This document shows, piece by piece, positions 35,226 through 47,265 of a stretch of 64,000 nt of DNA. Source of the stretch: Fragilaria crotonensis. Its lineage: Eukaryota; Bacillariophyta; Fragilariophyceae; Fragilariales; Fragilariaceae. The translations under genes were made by a program, and so were the position numbers. Numbering within the stretch: the stretch's first letter is position 1; the number at the start of each line of letters is the position of its first letter. The stretch is taken from NCBI GenBank assembly GCA_022925895.1, contig JAKSYS010000134.1, forward strand, positions 44,946-108,945. The letters are read 5' to 3'. A model generated the notes under the pieces. The model saw nothing but the letters and a program-made list of their open reading frames with translations. It was not told where the DNA came from and searched no databases.

Positions 35226-37701
35226 GCAGCAACATACGCTGCCTTACTGTCGTTCCTTGTATCATTATCTATATACTACATACCTCGAAAGCTGTTGTTG
35301 CTGTTGCTGCTCCATGTTGTTAATACACCAAGATTTCCTTTCTGAGAGGAGAGACAAGCAGCATTCGCTTTCGAAGTATTGGGAAGCAACAACAACGTTT
35401 CAGATCCACCTTCGCGCTACTCACACACTTGGAATCATGTACCTGCTGTGAGTGGCGGTTTCCATGTATTAGTACAATATACACCTACAATATAAAGTCC
35501 TCTTTATTTCACTTTACTACCGGTCGTACACTCCTCAACTTTATCTCGCATAGCCTCGGATGATTGTTGATAGTTCATGTTTACCTCGTTGGGTGCACAA
35601 CTAACATTCATGTTGGGGAAGTGCCGCGTTTCGAGCACAGTACTGGAATACTACTACCGGTACCATGCCCTACGCGACCACAGCGTTGTGTGCATTGTTG
35701 TACCAAGTTCAGACGTGCTACAAATACCGCACTTTTGCTCGTGTTCGCGAATCATGACGCCGCGATCCGCGATGATACATACGATTCTACGGTAGTACTT
35801 TAGCGTCGGAGTAGTCTACTAGCCGCTCAACTAGAGTAGCAGTAGGCTACTCCGCGCGTAGTGAAGAAACTGCCGGTAGTACGGAGTAGCATGTATGTAG
35901 CGTACGCTGGGCATACATGTGAAAACAGTTTCCTTTCACGTTTCACAATCACGTGCAAAAAATATCCGTTCAAGCAAGCATCAGAGAGTAGCAGCTACAG
36001 TACTCTAGTACTGGTACCAGCATCTCTTTGACTGGTGCTACTACAGTAGCAGTACTTAGAGTACCTGGTACTTGTACTCCAGTATCTTCAACTTTGTGCA
36101 CTATTGCTACGTGAGTACACTTTTGTTACTATATAACCTTTCCATGTATTACGCACAGGTATTTTCAACCTAAATTTGCCTCCAGGACAGGGGGCGACGA
36201 CGGAAGAAAGATACGTTGGATGCATTCCTGCGGCGATCCCTATTGAAATCCATTCGGGAGGTATTTTCAACCTTAATTTGCTCCAGGAAAGGGGCAACGA
36301 CGGAAGGAAGATTCGTTGGATGAATTCCTGCGGCGATCCCTATTGGTCGGCAGTCAGCAGCTTGGCTACTATCAGAACTCAATTTTCTGCATATAGTGTA
36401 TTGTTAACAACGAGTACCTTGTCACATCGTTACAGTGCATTATATGTGGGTCACATTCTTCCGAATTGACTATTGTGTCGTTACAAGCAACCCGGTGGAG
36501 TTTTTTTATACTCCTACTACTCTCTACGAACGGTAGACTCCCGGTAGTACAAGCGATATGCGGATATGCGGCTTCCATGATTTTATGAATGCAGTGGGGA
36601 TTGGTCTTGTGATATTCGGTACTGAAGTATGGTTGGTGTGGTGGTGGATTCACAGACACACACAACAGCGGCCCGCCAATTCAGTAGTCCTTCCATTTCT
36701 ACAAAATAGAGCGACTCTTGGGTCTAATTATCATATCTCCTACAAGGTACCAGCGATGATGATATACTGATTGGCTTTTTTCGTTACAAGATTGGCGCCG
36801 TGAGTGTTGCCAATGCTTGGTATTTACGTGGTGCATGAGTTTAGATAGTAACGGGCAAGGGTAATGTACCAGTAGGCAGGTTCCGTCCTATCCAAGATGG
36901 TTGTAAACGGTGCAGCCCTATATCTACCGTCCGGGACAATAGAGTAACACGATCTCTCTATAGAGAAAACCACCAATCCGTGGCCGAATGATGAAAATGT
37001 TCGGTCGATGCAATCCGACGATCCTCGTCTGGACTGTTGCACCAAAAACTTGTTTATATGTATTAATCATGTATTGTGATCTTATTCGTTGCACTCCGAG
37101 TTTATTTGGTGGAGGTCCTTCAAGGGGTTGGATAGGGAGGTCGGTGTGTCGTGTGGAGGTCGTTTAGAAGTAGGTGCCCCCACCATGTGTGTTTCGGGGT
37201 TAAATCCAAACACATCTAAGTGAAGTCCGGGAGTGATCTTTTATCCCGGAAGATGATTTTGTAGTATCGGTATTAGACAACATATACTGTATCAAATGCT
37301 GAATACAATATTGATTGGATCCCCGGCCTGCTATTCCCCAGTGGTAAGAGAAGGTATCTTCCCAAGACTCCCGCCAAGTACCGTACCTTGACTAGCGGTG
37401 ATTGTCGTAACTCTACAGGATTCAATTTGGCGGCCAAGGTTCGGTGGTAAGAATAATCACAATTCTGTCGATTCATAAAAATTTTGTCGAGCGAGTTGTC
37501 GACGAAAGGGAAAACAGCGGTAGAAAAACGAGTTTGGGCAACGAGAGGAGACGATAGACGGGTCTTGTTATTTATTTGGACACAGATTGTTCTTCCCAGA
37601 GGACGATTGTGTGTACAAACATTGAACGTCAGTTTCATCTGCCGCAATTTGGGGTTGGGAAAGCGATCATTTAGCATCGCAAGAACGTTCCATTCTGCAC
37701 C
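35226..37701. other. Intergenic, 2.5 kb, GTAC-rich with a near-tandem repeat
   Basis: Short GTAC/AGTACT/CCGGTA-rich blocks occur at 35640-36120. A repeated ~88-bp unit at 36157-36345 is listed separately. The part at 37030-37260 has a purine-rich character, with a GTGTGTTT..AAACACA hairpin near 37190. No gene was recognised. Confidence 0.5.
36157..36345. repeat. Imperfect direct repeat of an ~88-bp unit
   Basis: 36157-36245 and 36259-36345 are copies (both start AGGTATTTTCAACC and end CGGCGATCCCTATTG) with scattered substitutions and small gaps. They are separated by 13 bp. Confidence 0.9.
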
Positions 37702-39734
37702 ATGCCGCATGGACAACGAGAGGGACCATATGGGCCGCCTCCAATACAAAGAGAAGTCGTAGGGCCACCCTATGATGCGGCACCGCCATTGCAACCATAC
37801 TGGGGACATGCTCCGTCAGCTCCATCTGCTGGAACAGGAGCAGGAGCAACAATGTATCCACCTCGCCATGGCTACCACGCGTCTCATGTTCCACCACGAG
37901 GGCAAGCACCTCCCCCGCCACCGCGTGAACATCAACATGAATACTCACATCATCGAAATCCTCATACTCCAACTCAACGTCACTCTCATCTGCAAGCACC
38001 TCCTTCGCCACAGTTCCAGCATCAGCCTGCGAGTGCTGCGCCGTGGCAACCTCGGGAAACCCGCGCATACGATCGACAATCACACTATGCGCCTCCTCCT
38101 CCGCCACCACAACAACATCATCAACAACAACCACAATACGTGGCGAGGAGAGAGCCACCACCGCGAGATGAGTACGGTAGACCGTTCATTCCCATGCAAG
38201 TGGACCCACCGGAACACTATCCGTACCACCATCACCCCCCACCTCCTCCTCCCCTACAACATCATCCTCAGCAGCATCGTCAACCGCCTGCGCCTTCACG
38301 CCCACCACAAATTCAGTTTCGGCCTACTACTTCTACTACGACCATGACGGAGCAACCTACGCTCGTGTCGCCCATGCCGAACAAGAAGCCTTCCAAGTCA
38401 GGCTCTTCCACGACAGCAACTTCGTCCACGACTACGGCTCCTACAAGTGGTGAGAGCACCAAATCTGCAGGAAAGAAGAAAAAGGGAGATGCCTTGTCCA
38501 TGCTGGCAAAGGTCTCGACGGCTATGGCAGACCCGGAGGAAGAGGCAGAAAAAGCAGCTGCTGCAGCTGCTGCCCAGCAGAAGGAAATCGAGGGTCAGCA
38601 AAGGCAGCAACTATCCCATCACGAGCAACAACATGAACATCTCTCGCAGCATAGCCATGACCACCATCACAGGTCCCCACCGCGACCAGAAGAATCTCAT
38701 CAGCACAGCCCGGTCGCCGTGTGGACTCCAAAGCAAAGTGAACATTCTCGAAGCAGCTTGACCTCACGACAAATAACTCCTACGTACGAGAGTTATCATC
38801 GTCAAGCAAGTACGTCGATGCCACCTCCCTATCGAAGTACTAGTGGTGGCGGTTATGGTAGTTACTCAGGTCATCCACAAAGGCAACCACCTCCTCCGCC
38901 TGCTTATCATCCTCATCATCCGCAGTACTCTCACCATCCCATGACTCCACCGCAACACCCGCAATATCAACAACTGCGATATTCACCTTCTTACCCACCT
39001 CCACCGGGAGTGGTACCGACTGGAGGTCCGCCATACGGATACCACCATCCACCGCATCGAGGCGAGTCACCTCCGGCTGTCATATCCGAACGCGGATCGT
39101 TTGAAGAAATGTCCTACACAAGTCCATCACGGCACGCACCTCCGTCCATCAACACGATGATGATGGAAGACGCCAGTCACCATCATTACAACACTACTCC
39201 CACCATGACTTCGGCCCCGTACACTTATGTTCAACAGCCGCGTTTGGAGGATAAGACGATACTGCGGAAAAAGTTTTCTTGGAAGCATTTTCCAGAGGTA
39301 AGAAACGAATGCGATTACTGTGACATTTTAACTCTGCGAACTACACCTCCTCACGTCATCATAATATTCAGCTCGAACGATTCTTGATTGCCAACCGGGA
39401 CGAGTATTTGCGACATTCGGCACTTAACTACACGGCGGAACAGAAGCAGTACAACAATTGGTTGACGGAACGCCTGTTGGAAGTCGCCGCTCGGCATCAC
39501 TACGTGTTTGACCCGGAAGATTTCAACTTTGTGGCCGTACGCGATCGCATTCGATGCTATTATAAATCCTTTGTTCAGACTGCCCGAAAGCGAGGATTGC
39601 CGCATGTCGGAGGCAGTAGCAGCAACGCAAACAGCAACACCGGTGGTGGCGACGGGGGTGGGGATGTCGACGGCGAGGCAGATGATGCAGTCATGGAGCA
39701 GAAGCAGTCCAAGCCGAGGGTTCAAGCGGAATAA
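37702..39734 (+). CDS. Unnamed diatom domain family, paralogue C (652 aa), Pro/His/Gln-rich
   Basis: Exons 37702-39297 and 39372-39734 flank a 74-bp intron in phase 0. About 515 residues of Pro/His/Gln/Tyr-rich low complexity (PPHHP, PPPPPQ) precede the shared domain. A KKKKGDALSMLAKVSTAMAD segment near 255-275 is the only ordered-looking part. The domain is TILRKKFSWKHFPE, then the intron, then LERFLIANRDEYLRHSALNY, then QKQYNNWLTERLLEVAARHH, then FVAVRDRIRCYYKSFVQTAR. A Gly/Asn/Asp-rich tail follows. Such a His/Pro/Gln-rich arm is typical of transcriptional regulators and phase-separating proteins, but that is inference. It shares orientation with B, 2.5 kb downstream. Confidence 0.87.
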
Positions 39735-41096
39735 TGAAGATTAAGATTTTGTGGGGTATTGGGGAGTGGGAGGGCGATCAATGTTCCAAGAACGGACATG
39801 AACATCGGGACTACATCGTTTCAGTCGTTGCGAAAACGTAGCGAAGCAACATCGTTGTATTATGTACAGCCGCACATACTAACGATCTAGATATGTCGAC
39901 TTCTCATTCTTCACCACTCTGGTGAGGACTCGTGAGGTCTGTAACTGTTGATCTCTGTGATCAACTTTGATAGTCGCTGCCCTGCTAGTAGTTAATTGCG
40001 AATGCTACTCTTCCGGTAGTAGCCATAGCCAGGACATCGATCTTCTTATAAATTCAAAAACAACTTCGAGTCCCAGTGGGGGGAAATCCGACTCTACACA
40101 TGTAATACCTCCAGTGCTCATCCACACACGATGTCTAGTCTTGTATGGGTTGACAACGACCCCTTTCTGTAAAGAAATACCGCCCCGTTATTTTCTTCGC
40201 CAAATATCAACCCAAGGGTTTGCACGACCCGGGTCGTGTGAAGTGTGACTGTGTTGTTGTTCACGTGACGTTCATGTACTGGTACTATGTACCGGGACCC
40301 CGGGACCCCGGGACCCCATAGACGTGAAGTCAAGCACATACTTGTACTCTACCGCAGCAGTACAAGTACCAGGCATGCAGAGTACGGCTAGCTAGAGTAC
40401 AGTAAATCATTTGTACAGTAAATAATTCCGGATGTACGCCGCACCCTATGCACTCTATGCATAGATCCCCTACTGGTACTGTACGCATACTACAAATACA
40501 GTCTGACAAGTCTGAACAACCCGGTAGCCTGTACTGCATGTCCAACGTACAAGGTACTTTTGTGATAGTAGTCCGCAATTATTCGACTCTCGGAGTTAGA
40601 TACTGGTACTCGCATAAGCATAGTAGCTGGACAAGTAAAATTCAGCGCATCTGTTTTACACTTCAATCCAAATTTGAGAGGCTGAAGAATTGTGCATGTT
40701 AAGAGGAGGGAACTTTCTACTTATTCAGAATGTTCTTATGAAGAACGACAAATAAAATATGATTAGACGGAAAAAAAATCTTTCGATTTTCTTAACATAG
40801 TTCCTGGACGAGTCAGTCGCTAGTGCAGCAGATTGAGTCCTTTTCAGCATTGCTTTGATCCAATCCTCTTCTGTTACACTTAGATGTTGATAAACAGTGG
40901 TTCAGCTATGAAGCTACGTCTTCAGAAATGCAATATATGTCTTTTAAGATCTTTGATTTTCCGTTATAAGTCACATACGAAATTTCGTTGGACTTCGTAA
41001 TGAAAGTCCCGGATACGGAAGACACTTGATTCGAGGATCACAAACAAACACAATCTCAAGAGTCCACTAACCATTTTCTTCAAGCTTGTTACATTC
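39735..41096. other. Intergenic, 1.4 kb
   Basis: GTAC-rich blocks occur at 40270-40620, including a (CCGGGACC)3 repeat at 40292-40317. No gene and no transposon terminus was identified. Confidence 0.5.
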
Positions 41097-43832
41097 TTAC
41101 AATGTTGTTGGTGCAATGAGAGCTGCGACGTCTTTACGAGGAATGTAAGTGGTCCACAAATTGGGTAGGGTTGCAAGCTTCGCAACAATTTGATCGCGCT
41201 TCTTCAAGTCCTTCAAAAGGAATGGCACCTTTGCCTCCGGGAGCACCCATCGAATGATATGTCCCCAATCCATGTCGGTAAGTGAACCTTGATCCAGCTC
41301 ATACTTAGCAAGCGCTGTCTGTGCTTTGTCCAATGCCTTGAGTTGCGCCTCACTCTTCTTCATTGCAGCGTTTTCCTTCACAGCTTCATTTCGCAGGAGT
41401 TGAATCTTCTGAGCCCGAAGAGTCACTCCTGCGTTTCCGATGCGAGATTCGCAGAAGTTCCATTGCCCTGAAGCGGAGAATGCTTTTCCACTTTTGAGGA
41501 GTTCCTCCACCTGCGCATCCTCGGTCTCCGCCCTTTGGACATGAGTGGCAGTAGGAATGACACCATCATAAATACCAGGGTTAAATCCCTGGCTTTCGAT
41601 GTCGTGGACCAACACATCGTATCGCATCTGTAAGTCCTCAAGCACTGCGTCTTTATTCACTTGTCCAAGTTCCTTTCTCACTCTCCTGTTCTTCATGCAG
41701 CTTCTTGTGAAGGGAACAAAGCCCACCTTCGCCCACGACCACAGTATCTTCTCCTTAGAGAAATGGAGATCGAACGGCTTGTCCTTGATGTCGTCAGTTG
41801 CATTCCCATTGACGACAACTGGGAGATCTTTGAAGTCAAGGTTGAGAACCGCAGCAGCTTTGAGCTGCTGACCATTCCTCCTTGCAAGCCCACGCTCCTT
41901 TAACTTCTTTTGCACCACCTTCTCACCGCGAGCATAGGTGGCAGACTTGAATGGGCTATACAAGGCGTCCATTTCTTGCTGCACGCTGGTGGCATTAGGT
42001 AAGCCCATGATTATGATTAAGCCTCTTTCGAACAGTGCTTCTCTCTTTGCTAACACAGCCTCTGATGACACAATTCTTCCAGGGCCCGCATCCAACTTTA
42101 AAATAACAGGACCTTGATTCAGCTTCCCAGTGTCGGCGTCAAAAACTGCGGTCTTGTTCATGTTGGGATACAATGGAACAATGACCGTTTCGATGTATTG
42201 GTTCAGCAACTCCTCATCCATACTGCCTCTCGATCGTACTGCATAGAAGCTCTCCGATTCAACCATGGTTGGACAACCGAACCTGCCTCTAACTGATGGG
42301 AGGCCAACAAGCCATTCTGTGTTGACGCGAAAATTTGAATCGGATTTTGCACCAGAGTCGAAGATGTAAAATGGAGGGAGTGCTTCACCATCAGCGTTTG
42401 TGGCATAAGCACCCGTGACATGTCTCCCAGCCTTGACTCCTCTTGCTGCACCCCGCTGGATGGTAGGGTCATGGTATGTGACGGCTCTTGATCCTCCTCG
42501 GTCACCCGTAATACTTAAATTGTGGTGAGTCTCGTCCATATTGATGATGCGACGTTTCGTATCCTTTTTGAAGAACACTTCTGACACCATGTTTCCTTCG
42601 TCATCCAGAACTACAGTGTCATCCACAAGACCCGTTCGTAGCAAATCTTTTTTGACATCGTCGAACCACTGGTTCAGATTGTCGAATGTCGTCCATTGTG
42701 CACGGGCGTCCTCAACAGAGGTCTTCTTTGCTGCTTGGAGTTTCTCAGGAAAGGTGGTTCGAAGCTTCCTCCACACCGAATCGACCTTGAAGGCTCCCTC
42801 GTATTTGGTGCCTACAATTGAGGCTCCAATCAATCGCTTTATGTCTTTGCCTTTCAACTCTCCATCTCCTGCCTGACACACTTGAGAATGGGTTGCCGCA
42901 ACCTCGAGGAGGACCATCGGAATCTTTGGTGCCGGTCCCCTCTTCTTTGGACTAGTGCCAGCAAGACCGTTCTGTGCAGCTTGGTAGACAGTGCTTCGTT
43001 TCAAGCTCTTCGAACCCACGAGGTTGTACTCAAGGTTTAGTCGGGTACAAATGCTTTGAACGGGTTCGCTTCCCTTGCTACTGCTGTTCTCCGCAACAAG
43101 GTTTGTCGCGTCCTTGAAGGCCGCCTTGAAACGTCCATCATAATCTAACTTGGTTCGCTTCGCTTCCAATCGAGCAACACCGGCTTGTTTTGATGACAAT
43201 CGTGAAACTCCTGTCTTGATAGTTGAACACGAAGACGACGACGACGACGACAACTGCTGCTGGGAGTTTGAATGTGACTGTGATGCAGAATCCACGGCAA
43301 CCGATTCATGTTGCAACAATGTTGACGAGGTCAAACTGGTATCCATAGTGATAGGAGATACGGCACCCTCCTTTGAGACATGATGATTGCAGCCATCGTC
43401 ACTTGTAATGTCGACTACTAGACTGCCAATCCTCCTCTTCTCTTCTGCACTTCTTAGAAGAGCATTGTAGGTCCCATTTTCCCTCCTGGTCTTCACTCTA
43501 GAGTAGATTGTGTTGACCGGGATCACTCCATGTAGATCGCAAGCTTTGAGGGCTTGTTCTACAGTGATGCCATTGATTATAACCTTCGTCCGATGATGCG
43601 ATTTAATTAGTTAGTACAAAATTACTGTAGGAAAGTTTTGATTGGATCGACAACATTTAAAATTCTCGCAAGCCATTTGTCACTTCACCATGTTGAGTTT
43701 CGTTATACCCGTTAGACATGAGTTACGTACCATTTTGACTACATCTTCGACCGTGTTGTAGACTGTTGGTCTGCCAACTTTAGCTGACGGGATTGCAGTA
43801 ACACTGCTATCCTTCTTCTTCTTAGGTGCCAT
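41097..43832 (-). CDS. Pogo-like (Tc1/mariner) transposase, apparently intact, 862 aa
   Basis: Exon 1 is 43832-43731 (MAPKKKKDSS...VVKM, 34 codons) and exon 2 is 43583-41097 (828 residues plus stop), with a 147-bp GT..AG intron in phase 0. Joining them completes a psq-type helix-turn-helix (GRPTVYNTVEDVVKM, then VIINGITVEQALKACDL). Residues about 100-160 are Ser/Gln-rich. The DDE_1 catalytic core shows INMDETHHN (D about 384), VILKLDAGPGR (D about 532) and GLPNATSVQQEMDALYSPFK (acidic about 571-573), which correspond to the pogo/CENP-B order and spacing. The C-terminus is a Lys/Glu coiled-coil-like region. There are no internal stops, unlike all other transposases in the window. Terminal inverted repeats were not found, so it is either a recent copy or a domesticated gene. 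Confidence 0.85.
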
Positions 43833-45577
43833 GATGTACGAAGGAGCAATTAAACTACGAACTTTGTGAGAAGCATTAGAAAATATTATTGAGTTTTTGA
43901 GGCGCGCTATACTTTGAACGCGATTTTCCCACCAGAAAGCAGCTACAGCAACCCCCCTATCGTTTGGGGTTTAGTACAACTTCATACTGTATCAAATCAT
44001 CAATCTTCGTGAATGAACATGCTCAAATCACTCGTCTGTCAATCTGTCCAGCTACTGTCGTAAATCAATTCGTCCATGTACTGTGTTTATGCGAGTACCA
44101 CCAGCCACCAGCACGTGATAAGGGTCGTGATGTCGTGGATTCAAGATTCAAGTGTTGCTCGATTACAGGTCGTACGGTTTATGGCCTACTGTTTCTACTG
44201 CTACGGATACCCCTCGGAATTCTGTATCCTTCGCCAGAATTCAATGTACATTACTACTAGGTCACAACTGACCATGCTCTTTTTTCACATGAATCTCAGG
44301 AGGCAGTTGTATTCCTCTCTCCAAGTGGATCATTTCCATTTTGAACATGTCACCAGTATCTCATCATCCAAGCGGTGTGCAATTTGAAAGATTCATCATC
44401 AAAGTGAGCACCAATGAGGGTGGTTCTTGCAAACAACATTGCTGCTGTTGCAATGTTGTTGCCCTTGACACTTTTCTTTGCTTACAGAAAGTGCAGATAC
44501 TCAACAATAAGAAACCAGCACTCCTAGTTCAGTATTGGTACAAACGGCGGCCACACTGACACTATAAATTTTTCTTCATTCAGATCAAAACAATGAAGAA
44601 ACAGCTATTGCAACATTCTTCTGGGTGACCGGCTGATGGTATAGATTGAAGTTGTGTGGGCTTTCTTCCACAACATTGTTTTCAACAAGCACACAACTTT
44701 GATGGTCTCTTAGTTCAGGTTGTTGCTTTGCTGGCACACTCTGAAAGCGCTTCCAAGCAAATACAGGCATCATTTCCACATGAAGTGTGGTGTAGTATGT
44801 TATGGAGTATACTTGATTCCTAAGTATCAAAATTTGTCACAACATGGAATAACCACAAACAGCAGGCCACTGAGATCAATGTTCATGATGCATCAATACA
44901 ACTTGCTGATGGTTCTGAGAGCAATGGCAAGGATGATGATGCAGATTTCTTTGTTTCAACTTAGCAAGAAAGAATGGATGACAATGCAACAACATAGTAC
45001 AATAAGAAAGACTAACATGAAAAATACAGTGACTAATAATAGGATTGCATTCAATCATCATCAGAAGACGATTCTGGAAGCTTGTAATGAGAATTGTCTG
45101 CGCCTCTGCAATGCTCTGGTTGGTGCTATAGTTTGCTCTGGTGGCTGGTGAATAGAGGGAGTTGGGGCTTGTTGGTCTCTTGTTGCTTATTCAGCTGGTG
45201 GGGCTTATTGCTGCTTTCCTTCTTCTTTTTCATCTCATCAATGGTGGTGGCTGCAGGTGTTGGCAACACATTCTTCTCAGCAAATTATGAGTATGGTGCA
45301 TGTTTCCAGCTATTCCTTACAATTGTGTTGTTGTTGGTGACTGCTTTATGTGCGACACGGAATCTGAAATCCAGTGTGAGCGGTCGGGATGCTATGTCCC
45401 TGGTACTACCCATCAGGTACTTGTACTAGCTACGTAGTACTACAGTACCTCGGATTGTACGACTGGAAACGAACGCGGATTGATGTTTTCAAGGCATTGC
45501 GGCGATACAGTGGATACGCGGAACCGCAACTTCTTTTTCGTTCTTTTCGAAGTAAGCTTTTCACGACAAACAACATC
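43833..45577. other. Intergenic, 1.7 kb, no gene recognised
   Basis: Frames such as 44720-45151 (Met/His/Asn-rich) have no domain and unusual composition. The part at 45170-45420 is hydrophobic in one frame but without support. Confidence 0.45.
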
Positions 45578-46462
45578 ATGACAGGACGCCTTTTTCTTCC
45601 CTTGCTGTGCCTGGTCCTCCAAGCCGCTCGCCACGTTGTTGTTGCCTCGGCTACGGATGTAGCTGAAGTCGTCGAACCAACAACCAAAATGCGAAACTTG
45701 GAGTCTCGAATCGTCGGAGGTGCAAAGGCAGGTCCAAAGAGGCATCCATACTTCACGCAACTGATCACGACTTTCGCATCTTCTTCGTCCTTTGACTACA
45801 CCCTCTGCGGAGGGACTCTGATTGCTAGTGATGTTGTGCTGACTGCAGCTCATTGTTTGACTCCACAGTCTCCTTTGGATTCGATCTTCGCAATCCAAGC
45901 TTGGGTCAATGCTACAAGCATTTACACTTCGCCTTATGAGTATTACAGGACGGCTAGTAGGTTCCTTATTCATCCATTGTATGACGCCACTCTTTATACC
46001 AACGATATTGCACTGATTTTTCTTGACACACGAGTTACGGGCGTGACATTGGTGAAGATCAACAGGAATGCTTCTTCCCCTGTGGTCGGGAGGTCCCTCA
46101 CTGCCATTGGGCTTGGGCTTCTCAAGTCATCCCCTGAGGTACCGGCTACTTACCTCATGTCAGTTTCGATCACCGCACGTAGTCCTACTGCATGCAAAAT
46201 GTTCTTCACCTATGGTTTTAAAAGCATGAATCAAATCTGTGCTGGCAGTCCAAAGGACACCTGTAACGGCGATTCCGGAGGTCCGCTGCTGATTCGTGGC
46301 ACATCTGCAATGACCGATGTGCAGGTGGGTATCACGTCCTACGGTTCTAATGCTGACTGTGGAAGCTATCCCTCTGCATACACGAGAGTGTCCAAGTATG
46401 CCACCTGGATAACATCCAATGTTTGCAAGTACAGCAAATTCAAGCCCTCCACATGCGCATGA
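45578..46462 (+). CDS. Secreted trypsin-like serine protease (S1 family)
   Basis: The product is 294 residues in a single exon. The ATG at 45578 gives a clean signal peptide (FLPLLCLVLQAARHVVVASA). A propeptide follows, ending before the activation site RIVGG (residues 44-48). The triad is complete: LTAAHC (H92), NDIALI (D143) and GDSGGP (S233). The residue six positions before the serine is Asp (KDTCNGDSGG, D227), predicting cleavage after Lys/Arg. GITSYGSNADCG and AYTRVSKYATWI complete the fold. Cysteines are paired as in chymotrypsin-like enzymes. The frame extends upstream to 45389 but those residues are not a signal peptide. The likely role is extracellular or vacuolar proteolysis. Confidence 0.95.
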   Translation: MTGRLFLPLLCLVLQAARHVVVASATDVAEVVEPTTKMRNLESRIVGGAKAGPKRHPYFTQLITTFASSSSFDYTLCGGTLIASDVVLTAAHCLTPQSPLDSIFAIQAWVNATSIYTSPYEYYRTASRFLIHPLYDATLYTNDIALIFLDTRVTGVTLVKINRNASSPVVGRSLTAIGLGLLKSSPEVPATYLMSVSITARSPTACKMFFTYGFKSMNQICAGSPKDTCNGDSGGPLLIRGTSAMTDVQVGITSYGSNADCGSYPSAYTRVSKYATWITSNVCKYSKFKPSTCA

Positions 46463-47265
46463 CATATGTGACGCGAACGTGGCGATGCCATCCGATGGAA
46501 TCTCGTGACTGTCATCAGACAAGTAACGACATGAGCCTCCTTTGCGTGGATACATACAGAACGCACATACGTAGGATGTCGACAAAGTTGAATGCGTAAT
46601 CCTCCTCCCTGTCAACAAACACCATGAACCATGAGATCATGAGTCATATTCTGAGGATGGAACGTACCGTGTGCTCAAGCACTGTCTTGGAGGAAGTCAG
46701 ATCTAATGGAGAGCTCTACCGGTAGTAGCGATAGCTACGACGTAGCGACTTGGTTGCAATCAGTGGGTGGTACTACAGTACTAGCTACTAGCTAGTAGTC
46801 TACCGGTAGTAGCATAGGCAACCAGTTGCGATTTGCGAATGCTGCGAATGCCAATCATGTGTCGGTGAAGTGAGCCAATGACGTGACAGGTTCAATCGAC
46901 GGTAAAAATGCACTTCAAACAACGCCATGCGCCATTAACCATTAACCATGTCGAGTGCCGAGGCAGTCTAGAGAACTGTGGTAATCACCAGACTAAATGG
47001 GGGAGAGATCGGTTATTGTTATTTACGGATCGAGAACTAATCCATGATAAAGGGACAACCTCACTGCCTTTGGAACACCCCAAACAAAAGCGCATGGGGG
47101 TTGCTTAAAATGGGAGTAATTTGGATCACGTCGTACGTTTCGTGTTTCGTATGGAGTTACTGATGTGGCCTGTAACTTTCCTCATCACAAGCAAAACAAA
47201 CGGACATCACGACATCACACATCACTGTGTGATACCAGCGACAGCGACATAAGTCACTTCCCGCC
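46463..47265. other. Intergenic between protease and FKBP genes
   Basis: Two CTACCGGTAG palindromes (about 46717 and 46800) and TAGCTACTAGCTAGTAG-type short repeats occur at 46715-46820. No gene was seen. Confidence 0.5.

Noticed and set aside
37120-37270. Possible tRNA or solo LTR
   Set aside because: No acceptor stem with a GTTCRANNC loop and no TG..CA repeat pair could be matched.
37667-38161. Val/Asp-rich minus-strand frame
   Set aside because: Antisense of the Pro/His-rich arm of paralogue C.
40300-44000. Terminal inverted repeats for the pogo-like gene
   Set aside because: Only a 7-bp TACAGTA match (about 40420 and 43988) was found, too short to accept.
44720-45151. 143-codon frame as a possible gene
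   Set aside because: Met/His/Asn-rich with no domain, weak start context and neighbouring non-coding character.
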